NCBI RefSeq assembly: GCF_006152065.1
Contig: NZ_VDFW01000034.1
Location: forward strand, 1 to 64,000
Length of the DNA stretch: 64,000 nucleotides
Reading direction: 5' to 3'
Origin: Amycolatopsis alkalitolerans
Lineage (GTDB): Bacteria > Actinomycetota > Actinomycetes > Mycobacteriales > Pseudonocardiaceae
The position numbers and the translations under genes were made by a program. The notes under the pieces were generated by a model, which was not told where the DNA came from, did no database searches, and saw nothing but the letters and a program-made list of their open reading frames with translations. Of this stretch, positions 37,181 through 46,246 are shown piece after piece (position 1 is the first letter of the stretch; every line of letters starts with the position of its first letter).

Positions 37181-38568
37181 GGATGGCTCCTCGATGGCGG
37201 TCGCTCGCCGAGATCCCAGAAGAGGCCGGTCATGATGAGCAGGCTCTCCCGCGCCACGGACGCGAGCAGATGCTCGTCCGGGGAGTGCTGGGCGCAGGCC
37301 GGATAGGAATGCGGGATCCAGAGCGTGCACAGCCCGAGTTCGTCGGCGAACGCGTCGTTGGGGATGCTGCCGCCGAGGTTCGGCAGCAGCGCGGGTTTCG
37401 CACCGGTCGTGCGGCCGATCGAGCCGAGCGCCCAGCGCACCCAGCCGTCGTCGGGATCCGTCCTGGTGGCCGGCATGGTGGCACCGACCTCGACCTCGAC
37501 CATGCCGAAGCCGTGCTCGTCCAGATGCTCGCGGAGGACCACGCCGAGCTTCTCGGCCTCCGTGCCGACCACGGACCGGAGCTGGCAGTGCGCGTGCGCC
37601 GCGCCGGGGATCGCGTTGATCGGGGTGTCCGGGTTGCCCGCGGCGAGCGAGAGCACCTCGAGGCTGTTCCAGCCGACGACGCGCTCGGCCGGAGTGAGGC
37701 CCGGTTCGCCCCAGCCTTCGTCGACCTGGGGATCCTCCGGGCCGCCACCGAACGTGATGTCGCGCAGCGCTTCGCGGACGTTCGCCGGGATCTCCGGCGG
37801 GCGCAGGCCAGGGACGAGGATGCGGCCGCGCGCGTCGACGATGGTCGCCAGGGCCGCGGCGAGGACGGTCGCCGGGTTGCGCAGCAGGCCACCCCAGTTT
37901 CCGGAGTGGTAGGAACCTTTTCGTTCCGCTACCCGAAGCGTGAACGGGGTCGAGCCGCGCGAACCGAGGAACAGCGTCGGGCGGTCCGCCGCGACGCGCG
38001 GTCCGTCGGAGGCGATGAGGACGTCGGCCGCGAGTTCGTCGCGCAGCCCGGCGCAGACCGCGCGCAACCCCGGCGAGCCGGACTCCTCGCCGGTCTCCAG
38101 CAGCACCTTGAGGTTGAAGCCGAGCCGCCCGCGCTCGTGCAGGACCTGTTCCAGCGCGGCGAAGTTGATCGCGTGCTGGCCCTTGTTGTCGGCCGTGCCG
38201 CGGCCGTACCAGCGATCGCCCTCGACCACGACCCGCCACGGGTCCAGCCCCGCGCGCCACCGCTCGGGCTCACCGAGCACGACGTCCCCGTGACCGTAGA
38301 CCAGCACGGTGGGCAGGCCCTCGCCCTCGTGCCGGGACGCCACGAGCAGCGGAAAGTCGCCCGCCGGGTTGTCCACGACGCGCGCGGTGCCGCACAGGCG
38401 AGCGGTCAGGGCCGGGATCATCTCGCCGGTGAGGTACTCGCGCAGCGCCGGCGCGCGGCCGGGATCCTGGCTTTCCGTGGGATGGGAGATCCGGTGGGCG
38501 AGTTCGGTCAGGAATTCCCCGGAATCGAAGTATCTGGCGGCTCGATCGAGCGCGGCGGCGCGGGACAT
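37177..38568 (-). CDS. M20 family metallopeptidase
   Basis: 463 residues. Zinc ligands of the M20 fold are visible: His in VLVYGHGDVVLGEPERW, Asp in YGRGTADNKGQ, the Glu-Glu pair in LLETGEESGSPG, Asp in IASDGPR and a C-terminal His in WIPHSYPACAQHSPDE. Such enzymes cut dipeptides or N-acyl amino acids. GGGGA precedes ATG 38568 (a second ATG is just upstream). Its stop overlaps the transporter start. In this operon it could release ACC from a conjugate, though that is not shown. Confidence 0.9.
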   Translation of the reverse strand: MSRAAALDRAARYFDSGEFLTELAHRISHPTESQDPGRAPALREYLTGEMIPALTARLCGTARVVDNPAGDFPLLVASRHEGEGLPTVLVYGHGDVVLGEPERWRAGLDPWRVVVEGDRWYGRGTADNKGQHAINFAALEQVLHERGRLGFNLKVLLETGEESGSPGLRAVCAGLRDELAADVLIASDGPRVAADRPTLFLGSRGSTPFTLRVAERKGSYHSGNWGGLLRNPATVLAAALATIVDARGRILVPGLRPPEIPANVREALRDITFGGGPEDPQVDEGWGEPGLTPAERVVGWNSLEVLSLAAGNPDTPINAIPGAAHAHCQLRSVVGTEAEKLGVVLREHLDEHGFGMVEVEVGATMPATRTDPDDGWVRWALGSIGRTTGAKPALLPNLGGSIPNDAFADELGLCTLWIPHSYPACAQHSPDEHLLASVARESLLIMTGLFWDLGERPPSRSHP

Positions 38569-38603
38569 CATTCCCCTTTGGCTTCGGAAACCTGCGAGTA
38601 ACA

Positions 38604-38622
38604 ATTCATTCAGCCGGTGAAT
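38604..38622. promoter_or_regulatory. candidate LysR operator
   Basis: ATTCA (38604-38608) and TGAAT (38618-38622) form an interrupted palindrome with a 9-base centre in the 138-base gap between the M20 gene and the divergent lysR-type gene. It is 33 bases upstream of the M20 start. The form fits a LysR-type recognition site. Confidence 0.45.
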
Positions 38623-38706
38623 CGAGTTTAGGAAACCGGGTTACCGGGGACAATTACGCGTTTTCGAAGGCTGCGTTGCTTTCCCGGCAACGACTACTAT
38701 CCGCGC

Positions 38707-39603
38707 ATGAGCCTGCTGCCCACGCCCCTGCGCTACTTCCTCGAGGTCGCGCGCACGGGTTCCATCAGCGAAGCGTCCGAGCGCCTGCACGTGGCGACGT
38801 CGGCGATCAGCCGGCAGATCGCGAAACTGGAGCAGGACGTCGGGGCGCCGCTGTTCGAACGGCAGCCGCGGGGCATGGTGCTGTCCGAGCCGGGCGAGAT
38901 CCTCGCCGCCTACGCGCGGCGAAACGCGCTGGAGGCAGAGCAGGTGCTCGCGGACGTGCACGGGGTACGCGCGCTGGCGCGCAGCACGGTCAAGCTCGCG
39001 AGTTCGGAGGGATTCGCACGCGATTTCCTGCCGGGGGCGATAACCACATTCCGGGAAAGGCACCCGGGGGTCCGGTTCCGGTTGAATGTGACTGGCCCGG
39101 CGGAGGCGACCCAGCAGGTGAAAGAAGGTGCGGTGGATCTCGCCGTCACCTACAGTCTGGCCCCGGAAACGGGAATCCGGGTCGAGTATTCGCGGCAGCA
39201 GCCGATCTACGCGCTGATGCCGGACGACCACCCGCTCGCCGGCCGCGCCGATGTCGAACTCGCGGAACTGCTGGAGTACCCGCTCGCGCTGATGGACGAG
39301 GGCACCACGATCCGGCAGCTGTTCGACGTATGCGTCGCGGTCGAGGGCCTGGCCTTCGAACCCGCACTGGTGAGCAACTATTCGGGCGCGCTGCAGAGCT
39401 TCGCGCAGCTGCGCGGCGGGGTCACGCTCGTCGGCCCGCTCACCGTACGGCGGCGGCTCGGCCCGGACGGGATGGCGATCGTGCCGATCCGCAATCCGGA
39501 GCTGCGCAGGCGCAGTGTGCAGATCCAGTCGATGGCGCGCCGGGCGCTGCCGGCGGCCGTGCGGGCCTTCCTGGTGCACCTGATCGAGGAGATCGGTGAC
39601 TGA
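38707..39603 (+). CDS. LysR family transcriptional regulator
   Basis: 298 residues. The N-terminal helix-turn-helix is RYFLEVARTGSISEASERLH and VATSAISRQIAKLEQDVGAP; the rest is the two-lobed effector domain. The divergent position, 138 bases from the ACC operon, makes it the likely activator of the M20, transporter and acdS genes, responding to ACC or a related compound. In proteobacteria acdS is often controlled by Lrp; control by LysR here would differ. Confidence 0.92.
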   Translation: MSLLPTPLRYFLEVARTGSISEASERLHVATSAISRQIAKLEQDVGAPLFERQPRGMVLSEPGEILAAYARRNALEAEQVLADVHGVRALARSTVKLASSEGFARDFLPGAITTFRERHPGVRFRLNVTGPAEATQQVKEGAVDLAVTYSLAPETGIRVEYSRQQPIYALMPDDHPLAGRADVELAELLEYPLALMDEGTTIRQLFDVCVAVEGLAFEPALVSNYSGALQSFAQLRGGVTLVGPLTVRRRLGPDGMAIVPIRNPELRRRSVQIQSMARRALPAAVRAFLVHLIEEIGD

Positions 39604-39654
39604 GCGGCCCGAACCCGGGAGCCGCGATCGTGGCCGGTCAGGCAGACTGTCGTC

Positions 39655-40233
39655 GTGTCAAGGGAACAGACCTCCAACGATCCCGACGGCCAGGAGGGCG
39701 GCGAGCCGGGCTGGCTGTTGTTGATCTACCGGATCCCTTCGGAGCCGACTCGCCTGCGCGCGACGGTATGGCGGCGCATCAAGGGCCTCGGGGCGATCTA
39801 CCTGCAGAACTCGGCGGCCGCGTTGCCGGCCAGCCCGGCCGGCGAGCGGGCCCTGCGCAAGCTCCGCCGGGAAATCGTCGACATGTCGGGAACCGCGGTG
39901 CTGATGTCGTGCACGGCGCTGGCGGGCGAGCCCGAGGTGCGGAAGGCGTTCCAGGCCGCGCGTGACGACGAGTACGAGGAGATCGTGGACAAGTGCCAGG
40001 ACTTCCTGGCTCAGCTGGAAAAGGAATACCGGGCCACCCATTTCACCTACGCGGAGCTGGAGGAGAACGAGGAGGACCTGGTGAAGCTGCGCAACTGGTT
40101 CGCCAAGATCACCGACCGGGACGTGTTCGGCGCACCGGGCCGCGCGGCGACCGTGCAGGCACTGGAGAAATGCGAGCAGGCGCTGGAGGAATACGCGGCG
40201 CGCGTGTACGTCGAAGAAGGGGAAAGCCGCTGA
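39655..40233 (+). CDS. ChrB N-terminal-domain-like protein
   Basis: 192 residues. WLLLIYRIPSEPTRLRATVW and RRIKGLGAIYLQNSAAALP match the N-terminal domain of ChrB, the chromate-resistance regulator. The rest is a charged helical region rather than the usual ChrB C-terminal domain. The GTG start is 51 bases after the LysR stop. No chrA is adjacent, so a role in chromate response is uncertain; it may be a sensor or DNA-binding protein of other purpose. Confidence 0.75.
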   Translation: MSREQTSNDPDGQEGGEPGWLLLIYRIPSEPTRLRATVWRRIKGLGAIYLQNSAAALPASPAGERALRKLRREIVDMSGTAVLMSCTALAGEPEVRKAFQAARDDEYEEIVDKCQDFLAQLEKEYRATHFTYAELEENEEDLVKLRNWFAKITDRDVFGAPGRAATVQALEKCEQALEEYAARVYVEEGESR

Positions 40234-40239
40234 CGGCGG

Positions 40240-40473
40240 TCAGCGCTCCCCGGCTTCCTCGCGCGCCGGCACGGGCACACGTCGAGCTCGCCACAGGCTC
40301 CACGGCAGCACCAGCGCGACCAGCACGGGCAGTACCCACCACGGGTTCACCGCGTTGTGGCTCAGGACGATCGTGACCGCCAGCGCGGCCACCACGGCGA
40401 CGGCGATCCGCCAGTCGTCGCCCACGACGAAGTCGTACCAGAACGCGCCGAACGCGCGGATTCGCTTGATCAT
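40240..40473 (-). CDS. small membrane protein
   Basis: 77 residues with two adjacent hydrophobic helices (AVAVVAALAVTIVLS and WWVLPVLVALVLPWSLW) and a basic end. Its ATG overlaps the stop of the COG4280-type gene as ATGA, so the two are coupled and may work as a pair in the membrane. No family is recognised beyond that. Confidence 0.75.
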   Translation of the reverse strand: MIKRIRAFGAFWYDFVVGDDWRIAVAVVAALAVTIVLSHNAVNPWWVLPVLVALVLPWSLWRARRVPVPAREEAGER

Positions 40474-41219
40474 CAGTTCTCCGTGGCGGGGACGAGGGCG
40501 GGCCGGCGCAGGATCGCGACCAGCGCCAGGGCGAACAGGGCGACCGCCGGAACGATGCCCAGCAAGGCGGCGTCCGAGCCGGGCCACCGGGCGCCCGCCC
40601 CCTCGGCGCCCCAGAAGAGGCCGAAACCGGTGAGCATCACGCCGACGACGAACTTCATCGTGTTCTCCGGCACCCTGGCGAGCGGGGCGCGGACCGCGAA
40701 TCCGGTACCGGCGACCGCCAGCACGGCGGCGATCGCGGCGATCGCGGCCAGCGGGATGTTGTGCTGGTTGCTGCCGAAGGTCAGCGCGATGAACGCGACC
40801 TCCAGCCCTTCCAGCGTGACGCCCTTGAAGGACAAGGTGAACGCGTACCAGTCGGTCACCACCCACCGTGCGGTCCGCGGCGCGGATCGCGCCGTGGCCA
40901 GCTCCGTGGCATAGATGGCGTTCTCGTCGTGCAGAGCCTTGTGGCCGCTGGCCCGCAGCACCGCCTTGCGCAGCCATTGCAGGCCGAAGATGAGCAGCAG
41001 CCCGCCGACGACCAGCCGCAGTGCGGACAGCGGGACCGCGGTGAGCGCCGGACCGAGCGCCGCGACGATGGCGGCCAGCAGCATCAGTCCTGCGCCGACG
41101 CCGAGCAGGGCCGATCGCCACTGCCGCGAGGTCCCTGCCGCGAGCACGATGGTCAGCGCTTCGACGGCTTCCACCGCGCAAGCCAGGAACACCGCGATGA
41201 ACAGCGCGCTCGTGGTCAC
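40473..41219 (-). CDS. COG4280-type membrane protein
   Basis: 248 residues with six or seven hydrophobic helices. The N-terminal LFIAVFLACAVEAVEALTIV carries an Glu-x-x-Glu motif in the first helix, and a second FKGVTLEGLEVAFIAL repeats the idea in the middle, as in the two-fold TMEM165/GDT1 and COG4280 cation-transporter-like families. GTG 41219 follows GGGAGG. It may move a metal ion; the substrate is unknown. The adjacent ChrB-like gene hints at metal or oxyanion stress. Confidence 0.72.
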   Translation of the reverse strand: MTTSALFIAVFLACAVEAVEALTIVLAAGTSRQWRSALLGVGAGLMLLAAIVAALGPALTAVPLSALRLVVGGLLLIFGLQWLRKAVLRASGHKALHDENAIYATELATARSAPRTARWVVTDWYAFTLSFKGVTLEGLEVAFIALTFGSNQHNIPLAAIAAIAAVLAVAGTGFAVRAPLARVPENTMKFVVGVMLTGFGLFWGAEGAGARWPGSDAALLGIVPAVALFALALVAILRRPALVPATEN

Positions 41220-41291
41220 TGGCAACCTCCCTCCCGGATGTTCTACCAGCTGACTCTAACAGCAGTCACATCGAGAGGCTAACGGCTGGCT

Positions 41292-42395
41292 TCAGCCGGC
41301 GAAGGCCATGCACCCTTCGATGTCGATCCGAAGCCGGACGCGGCTGCCGCGAGGCCGGGCGTGGGTGGCGAACACCGCGCCGAGAGTGGTGCCGCCGCAC
41401 GCGACGACGTGGTCGTAGCCGTGGCCGCGGTAGGCGACGTCGACGACGCTGCCTTCCACCGTCCCTTCAGGCGCACTATCGACCTCGGCCGCGAAATGGG
41501 CGGCGGGGCGGACGAGGACGCGCACCGTGTCGCCGGGACCGACTGCGCCGCGCCGCTTGGCCCGTATCAGGTCGGCGCCGACCCGCGCGCGTACGACATC
41601 GCCGTCCACGCTGTCGACGGTTCCGCTCAGTTCGCCTGACAGGCCGGTGAACCGTGCGACGAACGGGGTCGCGGGGTCGTGGTAGATCGCCTCGGGTGGC
41701 CCCAGCTGAACCAGCTTTCCCTTGTCCAGCACGCCGATGACGTCGGCAAGCGCGAACGCTTCGGACTGGTCGTGGGTGATGTAGACGGCGGTGGCGCCGG
41801 ACTGCCGGGTCAGCGTGGCGATCTCGACCCGCAGCCGCTCCCGGAGATCGGCGTCCAGATTGGACAGTGGCTCGTCGAACAGGAGCAGCCGGGGGTTGCC
41901 GACCACGGCGCGGGCCAGCGCGACGCGTTGCTGTTCGCCGCCGGACAGTTCGTGCGGGTACCGGCCGGCCAGGTGGGCCAGCCCGACGCGGTCGAGTGCC
42001 TCGGCACGGCGGCGCCCGGCCTCGGCGGCGGTGAGTTTCCGGCGGCGCAACGCGTAGTCGACATTGCCGGCCGCGGTCAGGTGCGGCCACAGGGCGTAGT
42101 CCTGGAAGACCATCGCCAGGTCGCGCCGTTCGGGTGGCAGCCGGCGGCGGCCGTCGTCCATGAGGGTGCCGCCGAGGTGGAGCCGGCCACGATCGAGATG
42201 TTCGACGCCGGCCAGTGTGCGGATCAGCGTCGACTTGCCCGAGCCCGACGGGCCGAGCAACACGAGGAACTGGCCGGGTTCGACGTGCAGGTCGATGTCG
42301 GTCAGTGCGGCGGTGCGGCCGTAGTGCTTGCTGACCTGCCGCAGGTGGACGGTATGGCCGTGGACAATGGCCGGGCTCTTCGTCGCGACGGTCAT
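41292..42395 (-). CDS. ABC importer ATP-binding protein (FbpC/PotA type)
   Basis: 367 residues. Walker A is GPSGSGKST near residue 50, the signature [14 protein letters not shown], Walker B LLLFDEPLSNLD and the H-loop ITHDQSEAFALAD. A C-terminal TOBE-like regulatory region (about 250-367) is present, as in FbpC, PotA and CysA. ATG 42395 overlaps the permease stop. It powers the adjacent importer. Confidence 0.92.
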   Translation of the reverse strand: MTVATKSPAIVHGHTVHLRQVSKHYGRTAALTDIDLHVEPGQFLVLLGPSGSGKSTLIRTLAGVEHLDRGRLHLGGTLMDDGRRRLPPERRDLAMVFQDYALWPHLTAAGNVDYALRRRKLTAAEAGRRRAEALDRVGLAHLAGRYPHELSGGEQQRVALARAVVGNPRLLLFDEPLSNLDADLRERLRVEIATLTRQSGATAVYITHDQSEAFALADVIGVLDKGKLVQLGPPEAIYHDPATPFVARFTGLSGELSGTVDSVDGDVVRARVGADLIRAKRRGAVGPGDTVRVLVRPAAHFAAEVDSAPEGTVEGSVVDVAYRGHGYDHVVACGGTTLGAVFATHARPRGSRVRLRIDIEGCMAFAG

Positions 42396-44185
42396 CGGAT
42401 GGTCCTTCCCAGGCGTCGCCAGCCGACGGGGGCAAGCAGCCAGAACAGGCCCCACACCAGCGCGATCACGCCGAGTGCGAGCACGATGGCGATGACCTCC
42501 ATCGCGGTGCCGCCCCCGAAGTCGTAGTTGGACAGGGCTTTGGTGATGCCGACCGAGACCGGTGGCTGGTCGGGCGGGTACAGCAGTTCGGAGACGGGCA
42601 GTTCCAGCAGCGTGGCGCCGAAGGTCAGGCTCCAGGCGGAGAGCATCGGCCGGGCCAGCAGTGGCGCGACGGTGCGGAGCCACGAGCCCACCGGGCCCCC
42701 GCCGTGCACACGGCCCGCGTCGCGCATCGACGCGTGCACCTGGCCGACGCTGCCCAGCAGCACACGGGACGCCGGTGGCAGCGCGGTGGCGACGTAGCCC
42801 ATCAACAGCAGTGTCGAGGTCTCGTAGAGATGGATACCGAGTTGGTTCGTGACGGGCAGGTTGTAGGTGAAGATGTAGCCGGCGGCGAACACGATGCCCG
42901 GCAGCGCGACCGCGGCCAGCAGCACCAGATCCAGCAGCCGGGCGGAGAACCGCCCGCGCCGGGCGCTCAGCACGCCGGCGACGGTCATGCCCAGCACCAT
43001 CGTGACGGTGGCGGTGATCGCGGCCATCTCGGCCGAGAACAGCAGTGGCCCGCGCAGCCCGGAGTCGCCCAGCACGTGCTGGTAGTTGGCCAGCGTGATC
43101 CCGTGGTCGCCGAGCAGCGAGCCGAGGCCGCTGATCAGCGAGGCGGACACCGCCCCGAAGATCGGCACACCCAGGCTGAGCAGCACGAGCCCGCCCATCG
43201 CCGCGAAGGCCACGACCGTGCTCACGGTGGACAGCCGCCGGCGGCGGGCGACACGGTTGCGACCGGACAGCACGCGGTAGCTCCGGCCGCGCAACGAAGC
43301 CGACTGGGCCAGCAGCGCCAGCACCGCCATGCCCATCAGGATCCAGCCGACCGCGGCGGCGACCGGGAACTGGATCGGGAAGCTGTCGACCGCGTTGTAG
43401 AGCACGAAGGTGGCCACCGGGAAGTGGGCGTCGTTGGCCAGTGTCGCCGCGACACCGAAGTCACTGATCGATTCGGCGAACACGATCGCCAGCGACGACC
43501 AGACGGCAGGGCCGAGCAGCGCGACCACCACACGCAACGCGGCCAGCCTGCCGCCACCGTGCACGCGGACGGCCGCCTCGAACTCCTCGCCGAGGCCGCG
43601 CAGCGCCGCCGACATGGCCAGGTAGGCGAACGGCACCCCCTTCACCGTCAGCACGGTGATCACGCCGACCGGTCCGTAGAGCAGCGATCGCACTCCGGCG
43701 GTGGGCACGCCGAGCAGGTCGAACACACCCTGCGGTTCGAACAGCCGCTCCCATCCCAAGGCGATCAGGTACGACGGCGCCAGCAGGAGGGCGAACATCG
43801 CGGCCGACCACAGCCGCCTGCCGGGCACGGTGGTACGCAGCACCACCCACGCCACCGCGAAGCCCAGCACGGTGGCCACGACCGCGGAGCTGACGCCGAC
43901 CAGCAGCGAGTCCAGCGTGCCGGTCAGCAATGGCCCGGACAGCGCGTCGTGGAAGCCCGACAGCGTGAACCACTGCGGTCCCTGGCCGAACAGCGCCGGA
44001 CTGAAGGCCACGGCGAGGAACAGCAGGATCGGCACCAGCAGGATCGCGACGACGATCGCCCAGAACAGCGTCACCGGCGCGCGGCTCACCCACCTCGGCA
44101 GGCCGCCGGACCGCGGACGTGCTCGCTCCGCCTGCGCGGTGGGAGCGAGCACGTCCAGTGGTTCCACGTCGTTGTGCGACGTCAT
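42392..44185 (-). CDS. ABC importer permease, fused two-domain (FbpB type)
   Basis: 597 residues with about twelve helices in two tandem permease domains. Each half has the EAA-like loop: LRGLGEEFEAAVRVHGGGRL in the first and VHASMRDAGRVHGGGPVGSW in the second. This doubled layout is typical of FbpB ferric iron and phosphonate/thiamine-type importers. It overlaps the ATPase gene and starts 3 bases after the binding-protein stop. Confidence 0.9.
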   Translation of the reverse strand: MTSHNDVEPLDVLAPTAQAERARPRSGGLPRWVSRAPVTLFWAIVVAILLVPILLFLAVAFSPALFGQGPQWFTLSGFHDALSGPLLTGTLDSLLVGVSSAVVATVLGFAVAWVVLRTTVPGRRLWSAAMFALLLAPSYLIALGWERLFEPQGVFDLLGVPTAGVRSLLYGPVGVITVLTVKGVPFAYLAMSAALRGLGEEFEAAVRVHGGGRLAALRVVVALLGPAVWSSLAIVFAESISDFGVAATLANDAHFPVATFVLYNAVDSFPIQFPVAAAVGWILMGMAVLALLAQSASLRGRSYRVLSGRNRVARRRRLSTVSTVVAFAAMGGLVLLSLGVPIFGAVSASLISGLGSLLGDHGITLANYQHVLGDSGLRGPLLFSAEMAAITATVTMVLGMTVAGVLSARRGRFSARLLDLVLLAAVALPGIVFAAGYIFTYNLPVTNQLGIHLYETSTLLLMGYVATALPPASRVLLGSVGQVHASMRDAGRVHGGGPVGSWLRTVAPLLARPMLSAWSLTFGATLLELPVSELLYPPDQPPVSVGITKALSNYDFGGGTAMEVIAIVLALGVIALVWGLFWLLAPVGWRRLGRTIR

Positions 44186-44188
44186 CGG

Positions 44189-45265
44189 CTACTTGATGTT
44201 GGCATCGAAGAAGGTGTTGACCTGGTTCTCCAGCGGACCCCAGTACGCGGGGTCGATCCGCTGGTAGCCGGCGGGCAGCGCGGGCAAGCCCGGCAGCGGC
44301 GACACGCCGGGCACGATCGGCCAGTACAGCGAGTCGCCCGTCGGATCGCCCTTCTGCATGACCTGCTGCCCGGCGGGCGAGAGCACGTACTCGACGAATT
44401 TCTTGGCCTCGGCCTGTTCAGCGGCCGGCGCGCCCTTGTCGATGCCGATCGCGCTGGGCAGCAGCGTCGACTTGGGCAGATAGATGATCTTCGGGTCGAA
44501 GTTCGCGTTCTTGTGCGCCTTGGCCACCTCGCCGAGCGCGGCGGAACTCTGGATCAGGCCGTAGCTGATCTGACCGGTCTCGAGCGCGTGCAGGGTGTCG
44601 CCGTTGGTCGGGTAGACGTGCAGGCCGTTGGCCTTGAGCTGGCGCAGGTAGTTCTCGCCGGCCGACACGCCGTTGGCCTGGCCGCCGAGCTGGTTCATCA
44701 GGCCGGCCACCAACGGGAACGTCGGCCCCGACTGCGCCGGGTCGTTCATCCCGACCAGGCCCTTGTAGACGGGGCCGAGCAGATCCTGGTAGGTGGCCGG
44801 GGCCGCGGGCGCCTTGGCCGCGTTGTAGATCAGCGCCGGTACCACGGTCGTGCTCACCGGCATGTAGGAGTGGTCCGCGGGTACCAGAGCCTGGCCGGCC
44901 GAGGTCAGGGTGGTCGGCGACGCGTAGTCCAGCAGCTGCCCTTGCTTGTCGAGAGCGGCGAACGCCGTGTCGCCGTCCACCCACAGCAGGCCCCACTGCG
45001 GATTGTTGCGCTCGGCGGCGATCTTGGTCAGCAGCGGGCCGGTGCTGTCGTCGTCCAGCTTGACCGGGATACCGGTGGCCGCCTGGAAAGCCTTGGTCAC
45101 GGCCGAGTCGTAGCCCTGTGCCGAGTAGACGACCAGTGGCACGGTGCCGGCCTTCGTGGCCGCGGTCTGGGTGGTGGCCGATCCGCCGCCGCACGCGGCG
45201 ACCGAGGCCGTGGCCGCGACGGCGACCACGGCGGCCGCGGTCCGCCAGGCATTCCAGGTGGTCAT
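44189..45265 (-). CDS. extracellular solute-binding lipoprotein (FbpA-like)
   Basis: 358 residues. A lipoprotein signal with lipobox VAAC places the acylated Cys at residue 25. The mature part follows the iron/thiamine/phosphonate-binding type (VVYSAQGYDSAVTKAFQAATG; WVDGDTAFAALDKQG). The tyrosine pair expected for ferric iron binding is not certain, so 2-aminoethylphosphonate, thiamine or iron are all possible. ATG 45265 follows GAGGAGAA. It opens the three-gene importer operon. Confidence 0.88.
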   Translation of the reverse strand: MTTWNAWRTAAAVVAVAATASVAACGGGSATTQTAATKAGTVPLVVYSAQGYDSAVTKAFQAATGIPVKLDDDSTGPLLTKIAAERNNPQWGLLWVDGDTAFAALDKQGQLLDYASPTTLTSAGQALVPADHSYMPVSTTVVPALIYNAAKAPAAPATYQDLLGPVYKGLVGMNDPAQSGPTFPLVAGLMNQLGGQANGVSAGENYLRQLKANGLHVYPTNGDTLHALETGQISYGLIQSSAALGEVAKAHKNANFDPKIIYLPKSTLLPSAIGIDKGAPAAEQAEAKKFVEYVLSPAGQQVMQKGDPTGDSLYWPIVPGVSPLPGLPALPAGYQRIDPAYWGPLENQVNTFFDANIK

Positions 45266-45305
45266 GGAGTTCTCCTCATCGCCGTTAGCGCCGAGCCAAA
45301 AACCG

Positions 45306-45318
45306 TCGTTACGAACGA
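45306..45318. promoter_or_regulatory. palindrome upstream of the ABC importer
   Basis: TCGTTACGAACGA is an inverted repeat with 5-base arms around a 3-base centre, 41 bases upstream of the binding-protein start. It could be an operator for the importer. It does not resemble the actinobacterial iron-box consensus. Confidence 0.35.
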
Positions 45319-45442
45319 TGTGTGACAGCCAAGGCGGTGAGGTGGTGCTTCAGTGGCGACTCGGTGAACATCAGGCCACCGCGGAGTGGACCTGTAACGG
45401 TCCGCGCACGGTCGGTGAGATCGCGCCGGAAGTTTGCGCTGA

Positions 45443-46246
45443 TCAGGCAGTTCGCCCGGTGCCGGCGATCAGCGCCAGTGTGGTGTGGGGAAGGGTGAAC
45501 TCGCCGCCGTGGGCGTCGATCGCGTTGCCTACCGCGCTCAGGATTTCGTCGAGTTTGTCCTTCGGGAGCCGGGTCAGGCCGCCTGTGGTGGGGAGGAAGT
45601 CCAGCCAGGCGTCACGGGTGTAGGTGCGGGTCCATTCGAAGCGCCACCGGTCCGGTGTGCCGAAGCCGCCTGCCTCTTCGATTCCCCCGGCGAACTTGGC
45701 GAACATCGCCTCGTAGATGTCGGGCGCGGTCGCCGCGCGCTGTCTGGTGAACGGCGCGTCGGGCAGTACGCGCCGGTAGACCTCGGCGAAAGCGTTTGCG
45801 ATCTCCGGCGGCGGGATGTACGCGTGCGCGAAGATCGCCAGCACACCACCGGGGCGAAGGACCGCCGCCGCCTTGGTGGCGCCGGCGACCGGGTCCACCC
45901 AGTGCCAGGATTGGGCGGCGACCACCGCGTCGAACGTGCGGCCCGCCGGGTCCCACTCCTCGAAGGTCGCGACTTCGACGTCGATGCCGATTCGGCGGGC
46001 GAAGCCGGCCATCCGGGAGTCGGGATCGACGCCGAGGACCGTGCAGCCTGCCGCCTGGAACTGACGGGACACGATGCCGGTGCCGCAGCCGACGTCGAGG
46101 AAGCCTCGTCCGGGGGCGGCGGCGACGATCCGGTTCACCAGCTCGTCGGGGTAGCCGGGGCGGGCGCGGTCGTAGCGTTCGGCGTCCACGCCGAACGATT
46201 CGGCCATCTGCCTGGCTTGATGGGGCTCGGAAGGTACAGTGGGCAC
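45443..46246 (-). CDS. class I SAM-dependent methyltransferase
   Basis: 267 residues. Motif I is GFLDVGCGTGIVSRQF near residue 50, the acidic end VLGVDPDSRM and the UbiE-like AAQSWHWVDPVAGATKAAAV. It resembles small-molecule methyltransferases of unclear substrate. GTG 46246 is the start in the longest reading; ATG 46207 is an alternative. A strong palindrome covers its start region, so it is probably repressed by the divergent TetR protein. Confidence 0.82.
   Translation of the reverse strand: MPTVPSEPHQARQMAESFGVDAERYDRARPGYPDELVNRIVAAAPGRGFLDVGCGTGIVSRQFQAAGCTVLGVDPDSRMAGFARRIGIDVEVATFEEWDPAGRTFDAVVAAQSWHWVDPVAGATKAAAVLRPGGVLAIFAHAYIPPPEIANAFAEVYRRVLPDAPFTRQRAATAPDIYEAMFAKFAGGIEEAGGFGTPDRWRFEWTRTYTRDAWLDFLPTTGGLTRLPKDKLDEILSAVGNAIDAHGGEFTLPHTTLALIAGTGRTA

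Noticed and set aside
35906-38260. 784-codon frame that joins the MHS transporter to an upstream extension
   Set aside because: The extra N-terminal part is a shadow of the M20 peptidase; the transporter has its own ATG and ribosome site.
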